Positions 46,747 to 58,252 of a stretch of 64,000 nucleotides of DNA are shown here, piece by piece; the stretch's first letter is position 1; every line of letters begins with the position of its first letter. Origin of the DNA: Fistularia commersonii (taxonomy: Eukaryota > Chordata > Actinopteri > Syngnathiformes > Fistulariidae); contig JBBMNZ010000001.1 in the NCBI GenBank assembly GCA_037954325.1, forward strand, positions 20,937,258 to 21,001,257, written 5' to 3'. The notes under the pieces are model-generated. The model saw only the letters and a list, made by a program, of their open reading frames with translations, searched no databases and was not told the DNA's origin. Both the position numbers and the translations under genes were made by a program.

Positions 46747-47907
46747 ATGGAACTGAACAATAATTCCCTGGACTACTTCACCGGCAACGTCACTGAGATT
46801 CCTGGCACCACTACAACTTCGCTCTGGAGTGACGCCACCCTGCTGGGCTTCCAGATCTCGCTGTCTTCTATCCTGGCGGTCGTCACCCTGGCAACTGTTT
46901 TGTCGAATGCCTTTGTAATTGCCACCATCTTTCTGACCAGGAAGCTTCACACCCCTGCCAACTTCCTAATAGGCTCACTGGCCGTCACAGACCTATTGGT
47001 ATCTATTCTAGTCATGCCAATTAGCATAGTGTACACTGTGAGCAAGACTTGGTCACTAGGTCAGATTGTCTGCGACATCTGGCTGTCATCCGACATCACT
47101 TTCTGCACGGCCTCCATTTTGCACCTGTGTGTGATTGCGTTGGACCGCTACTGGGCCATCACGGACGCCCTGGAGTACTCAAAGCGCCGCACCATGCGGC
47201 GAGCGGGTGTCATGGTCGGGGTGGTGTGGGTGATCTCCATATCGATTTCCATGCCACCCCTGTTCTGGCGACAGGCCAAAGCCCACGAGGAGCTAACAGA
47301 GTGCATGGTAAATACCGATCAGATTTCTTATACTCTCTACTCCACCTTTGGCGCCTTTTACGTCCCCACAGTGCTTCTCATCATCCTCTACGGACGGATC
47401 TATGTCGCCGCTCGCTCCCGCATCTTTAAGATGCCGTCGTCGTCCGGGAAACGTTTCACCACGGCGCAGCTCATCCAAACCTCTGCAGGCTCGTCTCTCT
47501 GTTCTCTTAATTCTGCCTCCAACCAGGAAGCACACCTACACTCTGGAGCTGGCAATGCGGGAGGCGGAGGAGGAGGGGGAGGTTCACCCCTGTTCATGAA
47601 TAGTGTGAAAGTGAAGCTGGCAGACAGCGTGCTGGAGAGGAAACGTCTGTGCGCAGCCCGGGAAAGGAAAGCAACCAAGACATTGGGTATCATCCTCGGT
47701 GCATTTATAATCTGCTGGCTTCCCTTCTTTGTCGGCACGCTCGTCATGGTCATATGTAAAGAGTGCTGGTTTGATCCGGTGCTTTTTGATATCTTCACCT
47801 GGCTAGGATATCTGAACTCCCTCATCAACCCTGTCATATACACCGCCTTCAACGATGAGTTCAAGCAGGCTTTCCAGAAGTTAATCAAATTTAGACGGTT
47901 CTCCTGA
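46747..47907 (+). CDS. htr1d: 5-hydroxytryptamine receptor 1D (serotonin Gi/o-coupled GPCR)
   Basis: Single uninterrupted 386-residue ORF encoding a plasma-membrane aminergic receptor; the 5-HT1 family couples to Gi/o and lowers cAMP. Seen: seven hydrophobic segments; N-glycosylation sequons at N5 and N14; TM1 N54, TM2 D82; TM3 disulfide C109 paired with C186 in loop 2; amine-binding D116; DRY at 133-135; CWLP at 323-326 in TM6; NPxxY at 361-365 in TM7. ICL3 carries RFTTAQLI and a serine-rich stretch like 5-HT1D, then eight glycines (272-279). TM7 T351 matches the human-type threonine known to shape 5-HT1B/1D ligand affinity. The start is fixed by in-frame TGA at 46738-46740, and the context has A at -3 and G at +4. 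A single coding exon is usual for the 5-HT1B/1D group. The YSKRRTM intracellular loop 2 and overall match favour 1D over 1B. The C-terminus KFRRFS has no cysteine for palmitoylation. The alternative, another 5-HT1B/1D paralogue, is unlikely. Confidence 0.96.
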   Translation: MELNNNSLDYFTGNVTEIPGTTTTSLWSDATLLGFQISLSSILAVVTLATVLSNAFVIATIFLTRKLHTPANFLIGSLAVTDLLVSILVMPISIVYTVSKTWSLGQIVCDIWLSSDITFCTASILHLCVIALDRYWAITDALEYSKRRTMRRAGVMVGVVWVISISISMPPLFWRQAKAHEELTECMVNTDQISYTLYSTFGAFYVPTVLLIILYGRIYVAARSRIFKMPSSSGKRFTTAQLIQTSAGSSLCSLNSASNQEAHLHSGAGNAGGGGGGGGSPLFMNSVKVKLADSVLERKRLCAARERKATKTLGIILGAFIICWLPFFVGTLVMVICKECWFDPVLFDIFTWLGYLNSLINPVIYTAFNDEFKQAFQKLIKFRRFS

Positions 47908-48452
47908 AATCCTCGCGGCGCGTCCAAACTCACCCTCCTCATGGCAAGTGAAAAATAAGAAGAAAAATGTGTTGATGTTCACTTACATGTTTGATCTTGT
48001 GAACACACGCTAATTGTAGTAGGTTATAGAAAGTCTTTTCTTTTTTTTTTTTTTTTAACCGGACAGCTCATCAGCCGTTTTCAATATCCACCATAAGGAC
48101 TCACAAATGCATGCTGAGAAAAAAGTCATTAGCTTAAGGATTATAGGTCATAGCATAAAAAATACCCACCAAGATACAGGAATTGAAGTCCACGCTGTGT
48201 AAGATGTACTTCGGTATTACTTCATGTACAAAATCAAATATTTAATACAAATGAAAAAACAGCTGGTGTGATTGTAAATAAGGAGCTGACTCAGAGCAAC
48301 TGGATGTATTCCAAAGGAAATGAAAAGCCATGACATGTATTATGTCTGTCTCTGTGTCCTAATGTATGGTACTGCTCCCATGTCTCTGTGGTACAGTAAA
48401 GTACTTAGACAGCAAACTCAGAATTGTCTATATCGGTCATACTTAAAATTGG

Positions 48453-48456
<4 letters not shown>

Positions 48457-48514
<58 letters not shown>
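48457..48514 (+). repeat. (GT)n microsatellite downstream of htr1d
   Basis: A GT array of 58 bases about 550 bases after the htr1d stop codon, possibly within its 3'UTR. Confidence 0.97.
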
Positions 48515-48515
<1 letters not shown>

Positions 48516-48784
48516 CATTGACTTTATGGCAAGAGATGCTTGTTTAAGGTAGGGAGGTATGTCAAGTGTTGGATGTTCATACACGCAAGCTCTCCTCCCC
48601 TCTGCGGCTCATCTCGTCATTATCGGGGCTGAAATGGGAAGAACGCTTCTACTGTAACTGAATAATAAGCAACACCCACTGTCATGGCAACAAGTACATA
48701 CTGACAAAAAATCAGAGAAATATCAAATGTCTGTGTATGCCGAAGAAAACAGGGCTGGGTGAAGGTACAGGCTTACAGCACAAG

Positions 48785-48935
48785 AGTGAATGGTTGTGTG
48801 CCACTATATGCGGCTCTGTGATCGACCGATGATCGGTCCAGGTTGAACCCTGTCTCTCGGCCAATGGCAGCCCTGATGGGCCCCAACCCTCGTCCCAGCC
48901 CTGAGGGCAGGATTAGCGGTATTAAGAATGAATTA
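48785..48935 (+). mobile_element. V-SINE-like SINE, 3' half
   Basis: GAGTGAATGGTTGTGTGCCACTATATG, GGCTCTGTGATCGACCGATGATCGG and CTCTCGGCCAATGGCAG match the 3' domain. The tRNA-like head and body are absent, so the copy is 5'-truncated. It lies 0.9 kb downstream of the htr1d stop codon and could be in its 3'UTR. Confidence 0.65.
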
Positions 48936-50689
48936 ATAAGTTCTGTCTTTCATCTTGGGAAAAATGGGCGGAACTGGGCACCACCAAGAAAACTTCATAT
49001 GGAATAGAATATAAAATAGTTTTTTTTTTTTCGATGTTAATATTTGCATGCAGAGTGGGAGTGGGAACCACATTCAGCCCAAGCTATGTTTGTCTGGACC
49101 AGACAATCCCTAATTCTCACAGCAGAATAATTAGAGATACATTATCTCGTATCTTGAACAACACAGGTGCTCAACAGCATTTAGGTTTTGAATAATCACT
49201 GGACATATAATTTTAATTGATCAAAGACACAGATAATTGATAGATCTCAATAATAATAACAATAATAATTATGAGAATATTTATAAATTACTTTCCATCA
49301 TAGTCCTGCACAAGCTATATGTGCATAGTATATTTATAAAATCGACTTATGTGCATGTTTTTGCCCCTCCCCAATAATAAGTATAACACAATATATGCTA
49401 AAATATGTGCAAAATTTAGTCTTCTAGTCTAGGGGATAATAATAGGGAGAGACCTGTGAGTACAACATTCCCCTTAAATTGGATACGGTGCCTTATGTCT
49501 CATATTCGCACAATTAATATAGTTCAACATTTTATTCGAAAAGATGCGGTTTTGGTTCTCTGATGACTTTTGGGGTGAATTTTGGTCATTTCCTTATTTT
49601 TTAAAGACGTCTTATGCAGTTTTTTTTTTAACATGATTGGTTTCTAATTTGTCTTCGCTGTTTTCCCATGCAAAGCGAATACATGTGCCGAATGATCAAA
49701 TACTTTATTGTTACACCACAACCTTGTAACTTCACAGTTAATGTTTCTATCCTGTGTCAAATTTCCATGTAGAAATCCCATCGGATTTATGGTGACTCAC
49801 AATGATGCACAAATAAAACCGAATTATTCAGGACATCCAGCTATGCATTTGTGCCTCTGGGAATCTCAAAGGAAAACAAATGCATCCCATATTGTCTCAA
49901 CAAATTTAACAAGACCAGCAATTTCTAACAACGGAACATTTGTCTGAAGTCACAGAATTATGATTTTGCTTCAGCAAACTCAATAGAATAACAACATCTG
50001 GGGTCTGAGTCCGGTTCTTTCTGACTCTGCCATCGACTCCGGCACCGTTAGCCATCAGGTAAAGCCTAAAAGACCAGAAATGATCCGCCGAGAAAAGCGA
50101 AGGAACCAGAACAGGTTCTGTCAGTCTGGATTAGAGTGCAGAGCAGATGACTTCAGATAATGTTATGCTGTCTTGAGCAGGAAAACCAAAAGGTCAGGAT
50201 GCACTTAACCTCGTTGGATGGGGACTGTCACTTTGTGGCTTGAGTAAGCTCTCTCTTCTGAGCTGAGAGGGAGCATAGGGGAAACCGGCAGGATGACAAA
50301 TTAATGGCAAACAAACAAAGTCTGGTCCCTGCGGGCCCACACACCCAATAAATCAAGTCATGGCAAAGGTTAGTGAGGTGTCTGTTAAACATAAAACCCA
50401 CCTTTAAAAATCCAGTCCAAGCGTTGCATCATCATCGTAGACTGTTTTCCAGTGGCTTCTGGCCCAACTGTTGATTCTTCAACCTGCCTTTTTACCTGCA
50501 TCTCTCAAGACAGCGTTGACCTTAATTTTCAAGGGAAAAGTTGCTCTTTCTTCACTCGACATGATTTCATGCTCCTGCGAGTCGAGGAGACTGAACTGCC
50601 GGGTTTTTTGGAATCTACCGAAAGGTTTCGTTGCAGTTCCGAAATCCTTTATAACTTTATAATGTCTGTATTTCATATATAATGTAATG

Positions 50690-50908
50690 TTGCACGGTAA
50701 AGCAGCGGCTAGCGCTTACACCTTACATTAGAATGAATGTGTAAGTGGTTGTGTGTCTCTAAATGACATGTGAAGGAGAGAGTGAATTGTACGTCTCTAT
50801 CTGTGGCCCTGTGATCAAGGCTGAACCTCACATCTCGCCCAATGACAGCTTGGATAGGCTCTGCCCTGAGTGCAGGAGAAGCGGTATAGATAATGAGGGA
50901 ATGAATGT
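50690..50908 (+). mobile_element. V-SINE-like SINE, internally deleted
   Basis: The head TTGCACGGTAAAGCAGCGGCTAGCGC is followed directly by AGAATGAATGTGTAAGTGG and the 3' domain (GGCCCTGTGATCAAGG, CATCTCGCCCAATGACAGC). The body with the B box is deleted. Confidence 0.65.
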
Positions 50909-50926
50909 TGAATGTATTTCTTTTAC

Positions 50927-50946
50927 TTTCTCTCTCTCTCTCTCTC
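50927..50946 (+). repeat. (TC)n repeat
   Basis: About 19 bases of TC, just after a SINE tail. Confidence 0.9.
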
Positions 50947-51081
50947 ATAAATAAATATGGGGTGTTAGCAAAGAGACAATTAGACAGCATATGATTCATA
51001 GCTCAAAAAGCATATTCTGGTATTTTTTCTTAATCCCCTTTACCCTGCTTTACATCTGCTGCAGTACATGAAGGAGGGAGA

Positions 51082-51974
51082 CGAAGTATTTTCACAACCA
51101 TAAGGCGCACCGTACTAAAAGGCGCAATCTCAGTTATGTGTGCCATTACTGTATTTAACACATACATAAGGCGCACCTGATTATGGGGCACAGGTTTTAT
51201 ATACAGTCCACGCCCACACTTCCCCACACTTTAACGTTCTCATGGTAGTTGTCCATGTTAGTGATATGGCTGAGCTGGATGTGTTTGTGGCCATGTGTTT
51301 ACTGCGGTAGGAGCGGATGATGGCCAGCTTTTCATTATAATCAACTGGAAGTTGCTGCGCTACCGTGGTCCTGGTCTAGGTGGAAAAATGGCACTGTTTC
51401 ATGAAACGAAAGCACCAAGACGGACCTCCTTGGAAATGTTCAATTTTCATTTCTTCTGCTAGCGTTACTACTTTTAGTCGAATAGTGACTTTTGAAACGC
51501 TTCTCCCACTCTGTCTTGCTCGATGAGCCACTGCTCGAGTCTTTCCTCCAACTCGGGCCACCTCCTCTCATGTCCACGGAAACTCAGCTGCGTCTTCTTG
51601 ATCTGTCGGAGCTCATTTTCCAGCTTCCTCCACTTGCGAACCATTGATTCATTAATCTTAAATTCTCACACGGCTGCTCGATTTCTATGTTCCTCCGCGT
51701 AGCTGATGGCCTTCAGTTTAAACCCTGCTTCATAAGCGTGTCTCTTTGCCATTTTCAGGGTTGTTAAAACAACGATGTTCTGCATAACGCACATACCCGT
51801 TCTTTTATATACAAGCAACGCCCACACTTCTCCCTTTACCGTTCTCATGGTGTTCTCTATTACGTCCGCCTTACAACAACAACACACACGGTGCGCTGCA
51901 CTATAGGGCGCACAGCACATTTTGAAGAAAATCTAAGACTTTTATGTGTGCCTTATAATCGTGAAAATACGGTA
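51082..51974 (-). mobile_element. pogo-like (Tc1/mariner group) DNA transposon, truncated
   Basis: Inverted ends: left TATTTTCACAACCATAAGGCGCAC (51087-51110), right complement TATTTTCACGATTATAAGGCACAC ending at about 51972. On the minus strand, from about 51752, a transposase N-terminus begins MAKRHAYEAGFKLKAISYAE (continuing EEHRNRAAV), a CENP-B/psq-type helix-turn-helix used for DNA binding. A stop breaks it, and it resumes with VRKWRKLENELRQIKKTQLS and PELEERLEQWLIEQ. A frame-shifted SWCFRFMK follows near 51410. The DDE catalytic domain is absent. At about 0.9 kb it is a dead internal-deletion derivative that could only have been mobilised in trans. Confidence 0.75.
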
Positions 51975-52499
51975 TTTGTCTTGCACCGATTGTCATGCAG
52001 TTTTCATAATTATCTGCCAGTATTTGGCCAGTGGGTAAGCTTTGTATTGCCCACTTTAGACAGAGCAGTTGGTTCTCTGTGGGCAATAAACGGCGGTTTC
52101 AAATATCCAGACACGCTGCTGTTTCGGACCGGAATAATGATGGAACAGCAGGGAAAACTTTTATCGGACTGAATCAAGGAGTCTTTCCTCCGACGCCATC
52201 TTTTCCCAACAGTTTGCCAAGAATAACCTCTTGTATCGAGGCAGGAGGTTTAATTGATAGTTCGTTCATTATGGCAAGAAAAGCGGGGGTTATGGCATGG
52301 GGTGGCTTAAGTGGTTTAGCAGTGTGACTTCACTTTCCTCCATCTGCATTCTGGCTGCGGTTCACTTTCAGGGGCCGATTTTCTATCGGAGCTCTAACCT
52401 ACACAGGAGCTTGATTTCGTCTTTTTGTACAAATTCATTGCAATCAATTCTTGGGGCTTCATATAACATTTTCTGATGTAGTCTTGGTACTTGAATCTG

Positions 52500-52660
52500 G
52501 TCATGGCAATGGGACATGTTTAATTTCTTGAAGTCGTTTCACCTCTCTTCCAAGAGGCTACTTTATTTCTAACTCACCATCGGGAGGTGCAGATAGTTTA
52601 GCCCTGTGGCGGTTGACCACGACTAAAAGCAGGTGACACCTTGACTCACCCTTTACTCTG
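52500..52660. repeat. Dispersed repeat fragment
   Basis: TTTCTTGAAGTCGTTTCACCTCTCTTCCAAGAGGCTACTTTA shares its core with the insert at 35.7 kb. The following GTTTAGCCCTGTGGCGGTTGACCACG belongs to the same type of repeat. Unclassified. Confidence 0.5.
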
Positions 52661-53569
52661 GGTTAAAATAGAATGGGGTGGGAACATCCTGAGGCAATAG
52701 ATTGTGCAGCTTAAATACAGAACATCTGTAGTGATGAAGGCACGGATCTTTGCATTGGCAGAACCATCTCTACCAACCGCAGCACAAATGGATGGAGCAA
52801 CCCAGAAATCACAGCACGTTTAGTCTGAGCTGAGCCATCACTTCGTACCATCAGGTCACGAGTGTAGGAGAAACGTATAAACACATCTACTTCCCCGTGG
52901 ACTCATATGATGCAAAGGACTCACATGATGAGCATACGGGTTTGTTGACCCTGACGAGTCACGATGAAAGAGCCCCCCAGTTGACCCCACCTTCTCCTCG
53001 AGGCGTCAACTACTCCTCTCACAAAAGTACTGGATGGGTCAAGGAGTCATGTTTTTGTTTGAGTCACCCATGCCCCCTCGCCCCCCCACTCAGGATCAAA
53101 TACTTGAAATTCCTCACATCTTGCCACAATGAGATATATCAGTTAATATGACGATCTGGATGATTGGGAATTCATAGTCAATAACTTTTAAGCACCTAAC
53201 TTCCTGCAAGCAATTCTGATGGACCATTAACAAATAGCAGATATTGATTTCCCTAGTATTATACATTTAGGGAACTCCTGTGAGCAGTTCATTTTTAGCA
53301 CCCCTACCTGCCTGTAGCGGAAGTTTACAAGTTCAGAATATCCTTTGTCCCCTTAAAACGTGTATGTACGCATCGACCAAAGTTTGCATGAGAAAGGGGC
53401 TGAAGACTGACTTTGTAGGTAAAGAGCTAAAAAAAACAAAAGACGGCGAAGAAAAACTTGAAACAAAACCATTAATTGTAATCTGAAGACAGTTAGGATG
53501 CCATTTGGGCAAAACACTTGCCATAGGTGTGTTTCTATGGTTACCTATTTTGGGCATCACCTAACCAAG

Positions 53570-53690
53570 TATTGAATAAATAAATGAACGAATACGTTAT
53601 TGATCCCCGGGGGAAATTTGTGTGTTACAGTAGCAGATGAGCTGCTGCAACAGGCTGCCATCTTCCAGCACCATCTTACTTATTTGCTAA
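53570..53690 (-). mobile_element. LINE 3' end fragment
   Basis: AATAAATGAACGAATACGTTATTGATCCCCGGGGG and GAAATTTGTGTGTTACAGTAG form the complement of a typical fish LINE 3' end. The adjoining words CTGCTGCAACAGGCTGCCATC belong to the same repeat style. It is 5'-truncated and non-coding. Confidence 0.55.
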
Positions 53691-55694
53691 TATAACTTCT
53701 CAGCTTATTATTCGGTTATTTGGGATGTTTTTGTGTGTTCATTGAGTTAAAAGGCATTAGGTTTGTTTTTGAGTCAGTTGACATATAAAATCAATACAAG
53801 TATTCGTGCTTTACTTGTTCAAAGTTGAATGTTTCCTCGGAGATTCAGTTATTATTACAGGTTGAGAGCAAACGATGGATGTGTTCCTGTCGGCCTCAAT
53901 GTAGCCTTTATATATCAGTTTTATATTTAAAACTGATGTTTATTCATGAGTGCATGCAGAAGTTGGGGTGTAAAAAAGTGGATGGTGTCAATATTTAATA
54001 CAAAAAGTGGCGGTTGCATGGCAGATATTTCTGCACTATAGTGTCAAACAACCTGAAATTTGCATTTTTTGGATGATGATGTAGACAGTCCGTCCAGATA
54101 AGGAGAACCAGAGAATTCGATCTGACCACCCCCTTTAGCCGAGGCAGAACTGATGAGCACACTCACCCCATAAAATAAAAACTGAGCAAAATGCTTTGGA
54201 CTGAGCGAACCAGTTTTTTTTTTTTTTAAAAAGAAAGATCACTGCAAGTAACTAATGGTCTTCATTTATATTTCTATTAAAATTTATATCCAGCAATACA
54301 AGATATGGAAACCAACCGGAGGCATCGTTTAACAATTGCCTGCATTCACACACGTCACACAGATCAGCAATATTCGATCACTCGAACCACCGCAGGGGGC
54401 AGTTCTTAAACTTTAAGATATACGCTGTATTACTTTTTGTAGTTTGAGAAAAGAAACCTGTATAAGTATAGGAGTATAGGATATGAATAATAAAACTGGC
54501 TCCAGCGAGCGAGTGTTGTCTGTCCACCGCTGGCTCACGCTGTGATAAACAGCCGTGTATGCATTCTGACAAGCTTCTCTCCACCTACACACAAGAGCAG
54601 TCACTTAGACTGCTCTTTTTCCACACATCCCAGAAAAAACATGCACATACAGCGACATCTTTATGCTTTCTATGTATACACAACTACATAATGTCAAACA
54701 CACACACACGTGTGAGTAAGTATAGAGCTGTACATGTAGAATGTAAATTATTCAAAAGGCTTAGTGCTTTGTCTTTTAAAAAACGGTAAAACATTTTTTT
54801 GTCGTTGTAGATTCTTCGTCCTGCTCATCGTCACCCTTCCAACAATCGTCCCGTGAACTCTGACCTGCTCCGCTGTGGCGGCATAAACATTAATTAAACT
54901 AATGTGTCTTTCAGAAAATGTACTTCAGTACTTCCAGTATCAGTACTTCATGCACGTACTGGTATTTTTTAATGATTATAGTTTGTTTGTACATGCATCT
55001 CTTATGCAAATGGATCAGTGATGGTGTTCCTTTCAAAAACGACTTTGTCCCTTCTTCTCTCCAATAAAAGCAGATCCTACATTGAGTCAACACTGTTTTT
55101 ACATTTCAGCCGGTACTTCATATTTAATATATAAAGTCTTAGAGGAGCGATTCCATAAAAAATAAAAGGAAAAAAACACTTCTTTAAACATGTATGAGCT
55201 ACTGTTTGTAGGCTCCTGTCCTTGTGACGTGAGGCTTTATTTTCTGGCTGTTCGGGTTTATCTCAACATTTACAAAGTGTCACATGAATTGGAGCCTTTT
55301 CAACACATGCCAGATATGGAATTTACAATCTCGACCAGGATTGCAAAGGAACGACTGCGGGATATTGTAAGAAATAGGGAGCGGGGAGTGAGAAGAAAGC
55401 TGAGTATACTTGCTGAATCTACAAGAAGCGTAGAGATTGGACTTGAGTTTAACCAAGCGAGAAAATGGATTTAGAAGCCGGCATGGGCAGCGCAAAGAAC
55501 CGGGTTATCAGGTTAAAGGATAAAAACATGAGGGAAAAGCACCAACTCTGAGGTGGAATCAGCAGGAAAACTACAAACTGTCTCACTTATGTCACTATTA
55601 CATGTTGACCTCGAGGAGTTTAGGGCTCAAAGCACATAGTCGTTTTTTCCTTGGTTAGTTATCAGCCAGCAAATAAAAAGGAGAAAGAAGTAGT
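53691..55694. other. Non-coding DNA, no gene seen
   Basis: AT-rich DNA. The frame at 55190-55474 has a basic, arginine-rich stretch but no domain and no splice context. Nothing recognised. Confidence 0.55.
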
Positions 55695-56024
55695 CCGAGG
55701 CTGCACGGTGGTGCTTCCACCGCACAGCCTTTCTGTTTGGAGTCTCCAGGTTCTCCCCGTGTCTGTGTGGGGTTTCTCCGGGCTCTCTGGGTTCCTCTTG
55801 TGGTCCAAAAACATGCAGGAGGTACATTGGAGACATTTGCCTAACATGTGTAAATTGGAGGGTGATCAGTTCTTTGTCTCAGTATGTGGCCCTGCTATCT
55901 ACTGGTGACCAGTTCAAGGGGAACCCTGCCTTTTTCCCAGTGCAAGCTGGTATGAGCTCCAGCATTCCCAGAACCCTGGCTGCAGGATAAGTGATAGATA
56001 ATGGATGGATGGATGGATGGATGG
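55695..56024 (+). mobile_element. V-SINE-like SINE
   Basis: GAGGCTGCACGGTGGTGCTTCCACCGCAC starts a head lacking a clear B box. The body TTTGGAGTCTCCAGGTTCTCCCCGTGTCTGTGTGG, the 3' domain GGCCCTGCTATCTACTGGTGACCAG and a (ATGG)n tail at 56001-56024 are clear. Confidence 0.75.
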
Positions 56025-56091
56025 TTGTGTGCCTCTACAGAGGAGAATGGGAGAGTGAGTGTGAGTGGTTGCATGTCTCCACACAACTTGT

Positions 56092-56138
56092 GAATGAATG
56101 AATGAATGAATGAATGAATGAATGAATGAATGAATGAA
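56092..56138 (+). repeat. (AATG)n microsatellite
   Basis: About twelve tetranucleotide units, 70 bases after the tail of the SINE at 55.7 kb. Confidence 0.95.
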
Positions 56139-57167
56139 GCATCAGTTCTTTGTCTCTTTCTTCCTTTCCTCATTTGCTGATATTTAGTGATAGTAGTTTT
56201 TGATTTGCTCAGTCAGTCTCAGCAAGAAATATGGTTACTAATATTATCACGACTAGCAGCAGACGAGGGGAATAACGGACTGAGGCAGATTCAACTAAAG
56301 TTAAGGGTGTGGAGATCCTTGAATAGACCTCTTACAATAAACTGGTTGTCGCAGCACGTCGACAACACATTTCATGTGTATTTTTCCGCTGGTGTTGTGA
56401 AACAGATGTGCAGAACATGCAGCACATATTCTACTAAGGTAAAACAAACCAGCCCGCTCAGCTGAAATACCAGTAAATCTGAGGCGAGAGGTAGACGAGA
56501 ATGTTTTGGCACATTCACTTGACTGCATAAATAAAAAATACATCTGCAACGCCATAAAAAGTGACCCTTAAGGACTTTCATTGAAAACACCTCACCTCAT
56601 CTACCATCTCCATAAAGGATATGAAGTTTTGAAATCCGATATACAGTGTTGACAGTAGTTCAGCTTTTTACATGATTTCCAGTAAGTCTGTTTAAAACAG
56701 CCCTCAATATAAAGTTGACAAAGTCACAAGTCATTCTCAGGATTAAATTTAATTCTCAGCAGTGCTTTTTAGATAAACTCTTGGCTTTCCTTTTTTTGTG
56801 AGATGGTAAGCAGTCAAAGCCATGATATAACAATTCCAGTCGACTACAACAACAGAGATCCGTTGGGTGAATTCCCAATCCCTGCTCATGGATACAAAAG
56901 AGAGACTTTCTAATTTATAGGGTTTTTCATTCGCGGGAACTTTTTGGAAACATGTCAGTTGCTGTTGTTAGTTATGTGACAAAAGCTGCGTTAATTATCA
57001 AGATTGGCAGATATTCAGAATGATGTACCATTAAAGGGAGGATCATTTACATCTGTTTGGGGATTGGACGGACTTCACTTTAGTGTTATTGTATGTTTTC
57101 AATCAAAGTGTAGTTGGAGCAACTTTAAATATTCATTGCCATAAAGAGTCCCCTGCAAAATCACAAG

Positions 57168-57370
57168 ATTCATTCATTCATTCATTCATTCATTCATTCA
57201 TTCATTCATTCATTCACTCATTCATTCATTCCCTATAGTGCTTCTACTGGCCAGAACAAAGGGCAAGAGATGGAGTTCACCCCGGCCCGCCCACCAGTCA
57301 ATCGCAGGCCAATACAGCTATTCGCACTTTTATTCACACCTACGGAGGTACAAAAAGGAGCCCGGGAACT
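57168..57370 (-). mobile_element. V-SINE-like SINE 3' part with expanded ATTC tail
   Basis: A 64-base (ATTC)n run at 57168-57231 is followed by the complement of the 3' domain (CCACCAGTCAATCGCAGGCCAATAC). The remainder is diverged. The simple repeat is best read as the expanded tail of the SINE. Confidence 0.55.
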
Positions 57371-57399
57371 CCATGCTGTGACGTGGGAGTGTGAGACAC

Positions 57400-57560
57400 T
57401 CCTCTACTATCATCTGAGGATGAGGTGACAACCCCTTTATCATCTGCCCTACGAGGAATCCTTGCTATGACTTGTCAAGACAACCTTGTGAGTTGTGTTT
57501 GTGAAGCTCCTCAGTCATCGAGGTCCTGGTTACCTTTGGTCAAATCTTGGAATGGAATTG
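57400..57560. repeat. Dispersed repeat fragment
   Basis: GAAGCTCCTCAGTCATCGAGGTCCTGGTTACC resembles the TTAGTTATCCAAGTCATGCTTAACT word of the repeat at 35.65 kb. It directly follows the SINE remnant at 57.2-57.37 kb. Confidence 0.4.
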
Positions 57561-57662
57561 CTGGGAATTGGTGATGGTCCAAAGTGAGATGTGAATGGGT
57601 GAGTTGTTTTGCCGAAGCTAGTTTAAACAGGGTTGTAATGTTCATGTGTGCATCATTGTGTA

Positions 57663-57692
57663 TGTGTGTGTGTGTGTGTGTGTGTGCGTGTG
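57663..57692 (+). repeat. (GT)n microsatellite
   Basis: A GT array of about 30 bases with one CG interruption. Confidence 0.9.
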
Positions 57693-58197
57693 TTTGTTTT
57701 TGTGTCATTTGGGGCACAAAGGTACTAATTCCAGGTACTTACCTGAATTAGAATAGGCCTGGTTTGGGTTGTAAGTCTCTCCAGATGGTTTTCAGGGTGC
57801 AGACGGATCTGGTATCTATTGTCAAATGCACCCTTCAAATCATTCGGAGATATAAGACCATTAACCTCATGTGGCTTGAGGGCTGAAGGCGTGGGGTGGT
57901 CACTTGGCGCCGAGGCGTGCCGACCACGCTTTGCATCTTCTCTGCATTTCCACTACATCTAAAGTGGCTAATTTACAGATTTAACTCAGAAGACATTCTG
58001 TTTGATTGGAAGGAACAGAAGGAAGTAGGAAAGAAAAGTGTGATGAATATGACAAGTAATGAATTTTAGCTCCTTTCATGCTATTGTGGTTTATTATATG
58101 TACTTTGTCTCGGACCAAATTCTCTGCTGCTCCCGTGCTGTGTTCTATCAGCTCTTCGAGCAGCATCCATCCTGCATGTGCCCTTGGACTCAGTTGT

Positions 58198-58198
<1 letters not shown>

Positions 58199-58250
<52 letters not shown>
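58199..58250 (+). repeat. (GT)n microsatellite
   Basis: A perfect GT array of 52 bases. Confidence 0.97.

Positions 58251-58252
<2 letters not shown>

Larger units (their letters stand above)
47908..51081. other. htr1d downstream region, no further gene seen
   Basis: It includes a probable 3'UTR of unknown length. No single polyadenylation signal stands out; AATAAA words occur at about 49815 and 50347. Two SINE copies and GT/TC arrays are listed separately. Confidence 0.5.

Noticed and set aside
47049..47942. Other-frame ORFs of 80-180 residues overlapping the receptor
   Set aside because: They are shadows of the GC-balanced htr1d coding exon with no independent domain.
55190..55474. Arginine-rich 94-residue frame
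   Set aside because: It has no homology that I recognise, no initiation context, no splice context and AT-rich flanks.
56092..57231. CRISPR-like spaced repeats
   Set aside because: The arrays are continuous tetranucleotide repeats without spacers.
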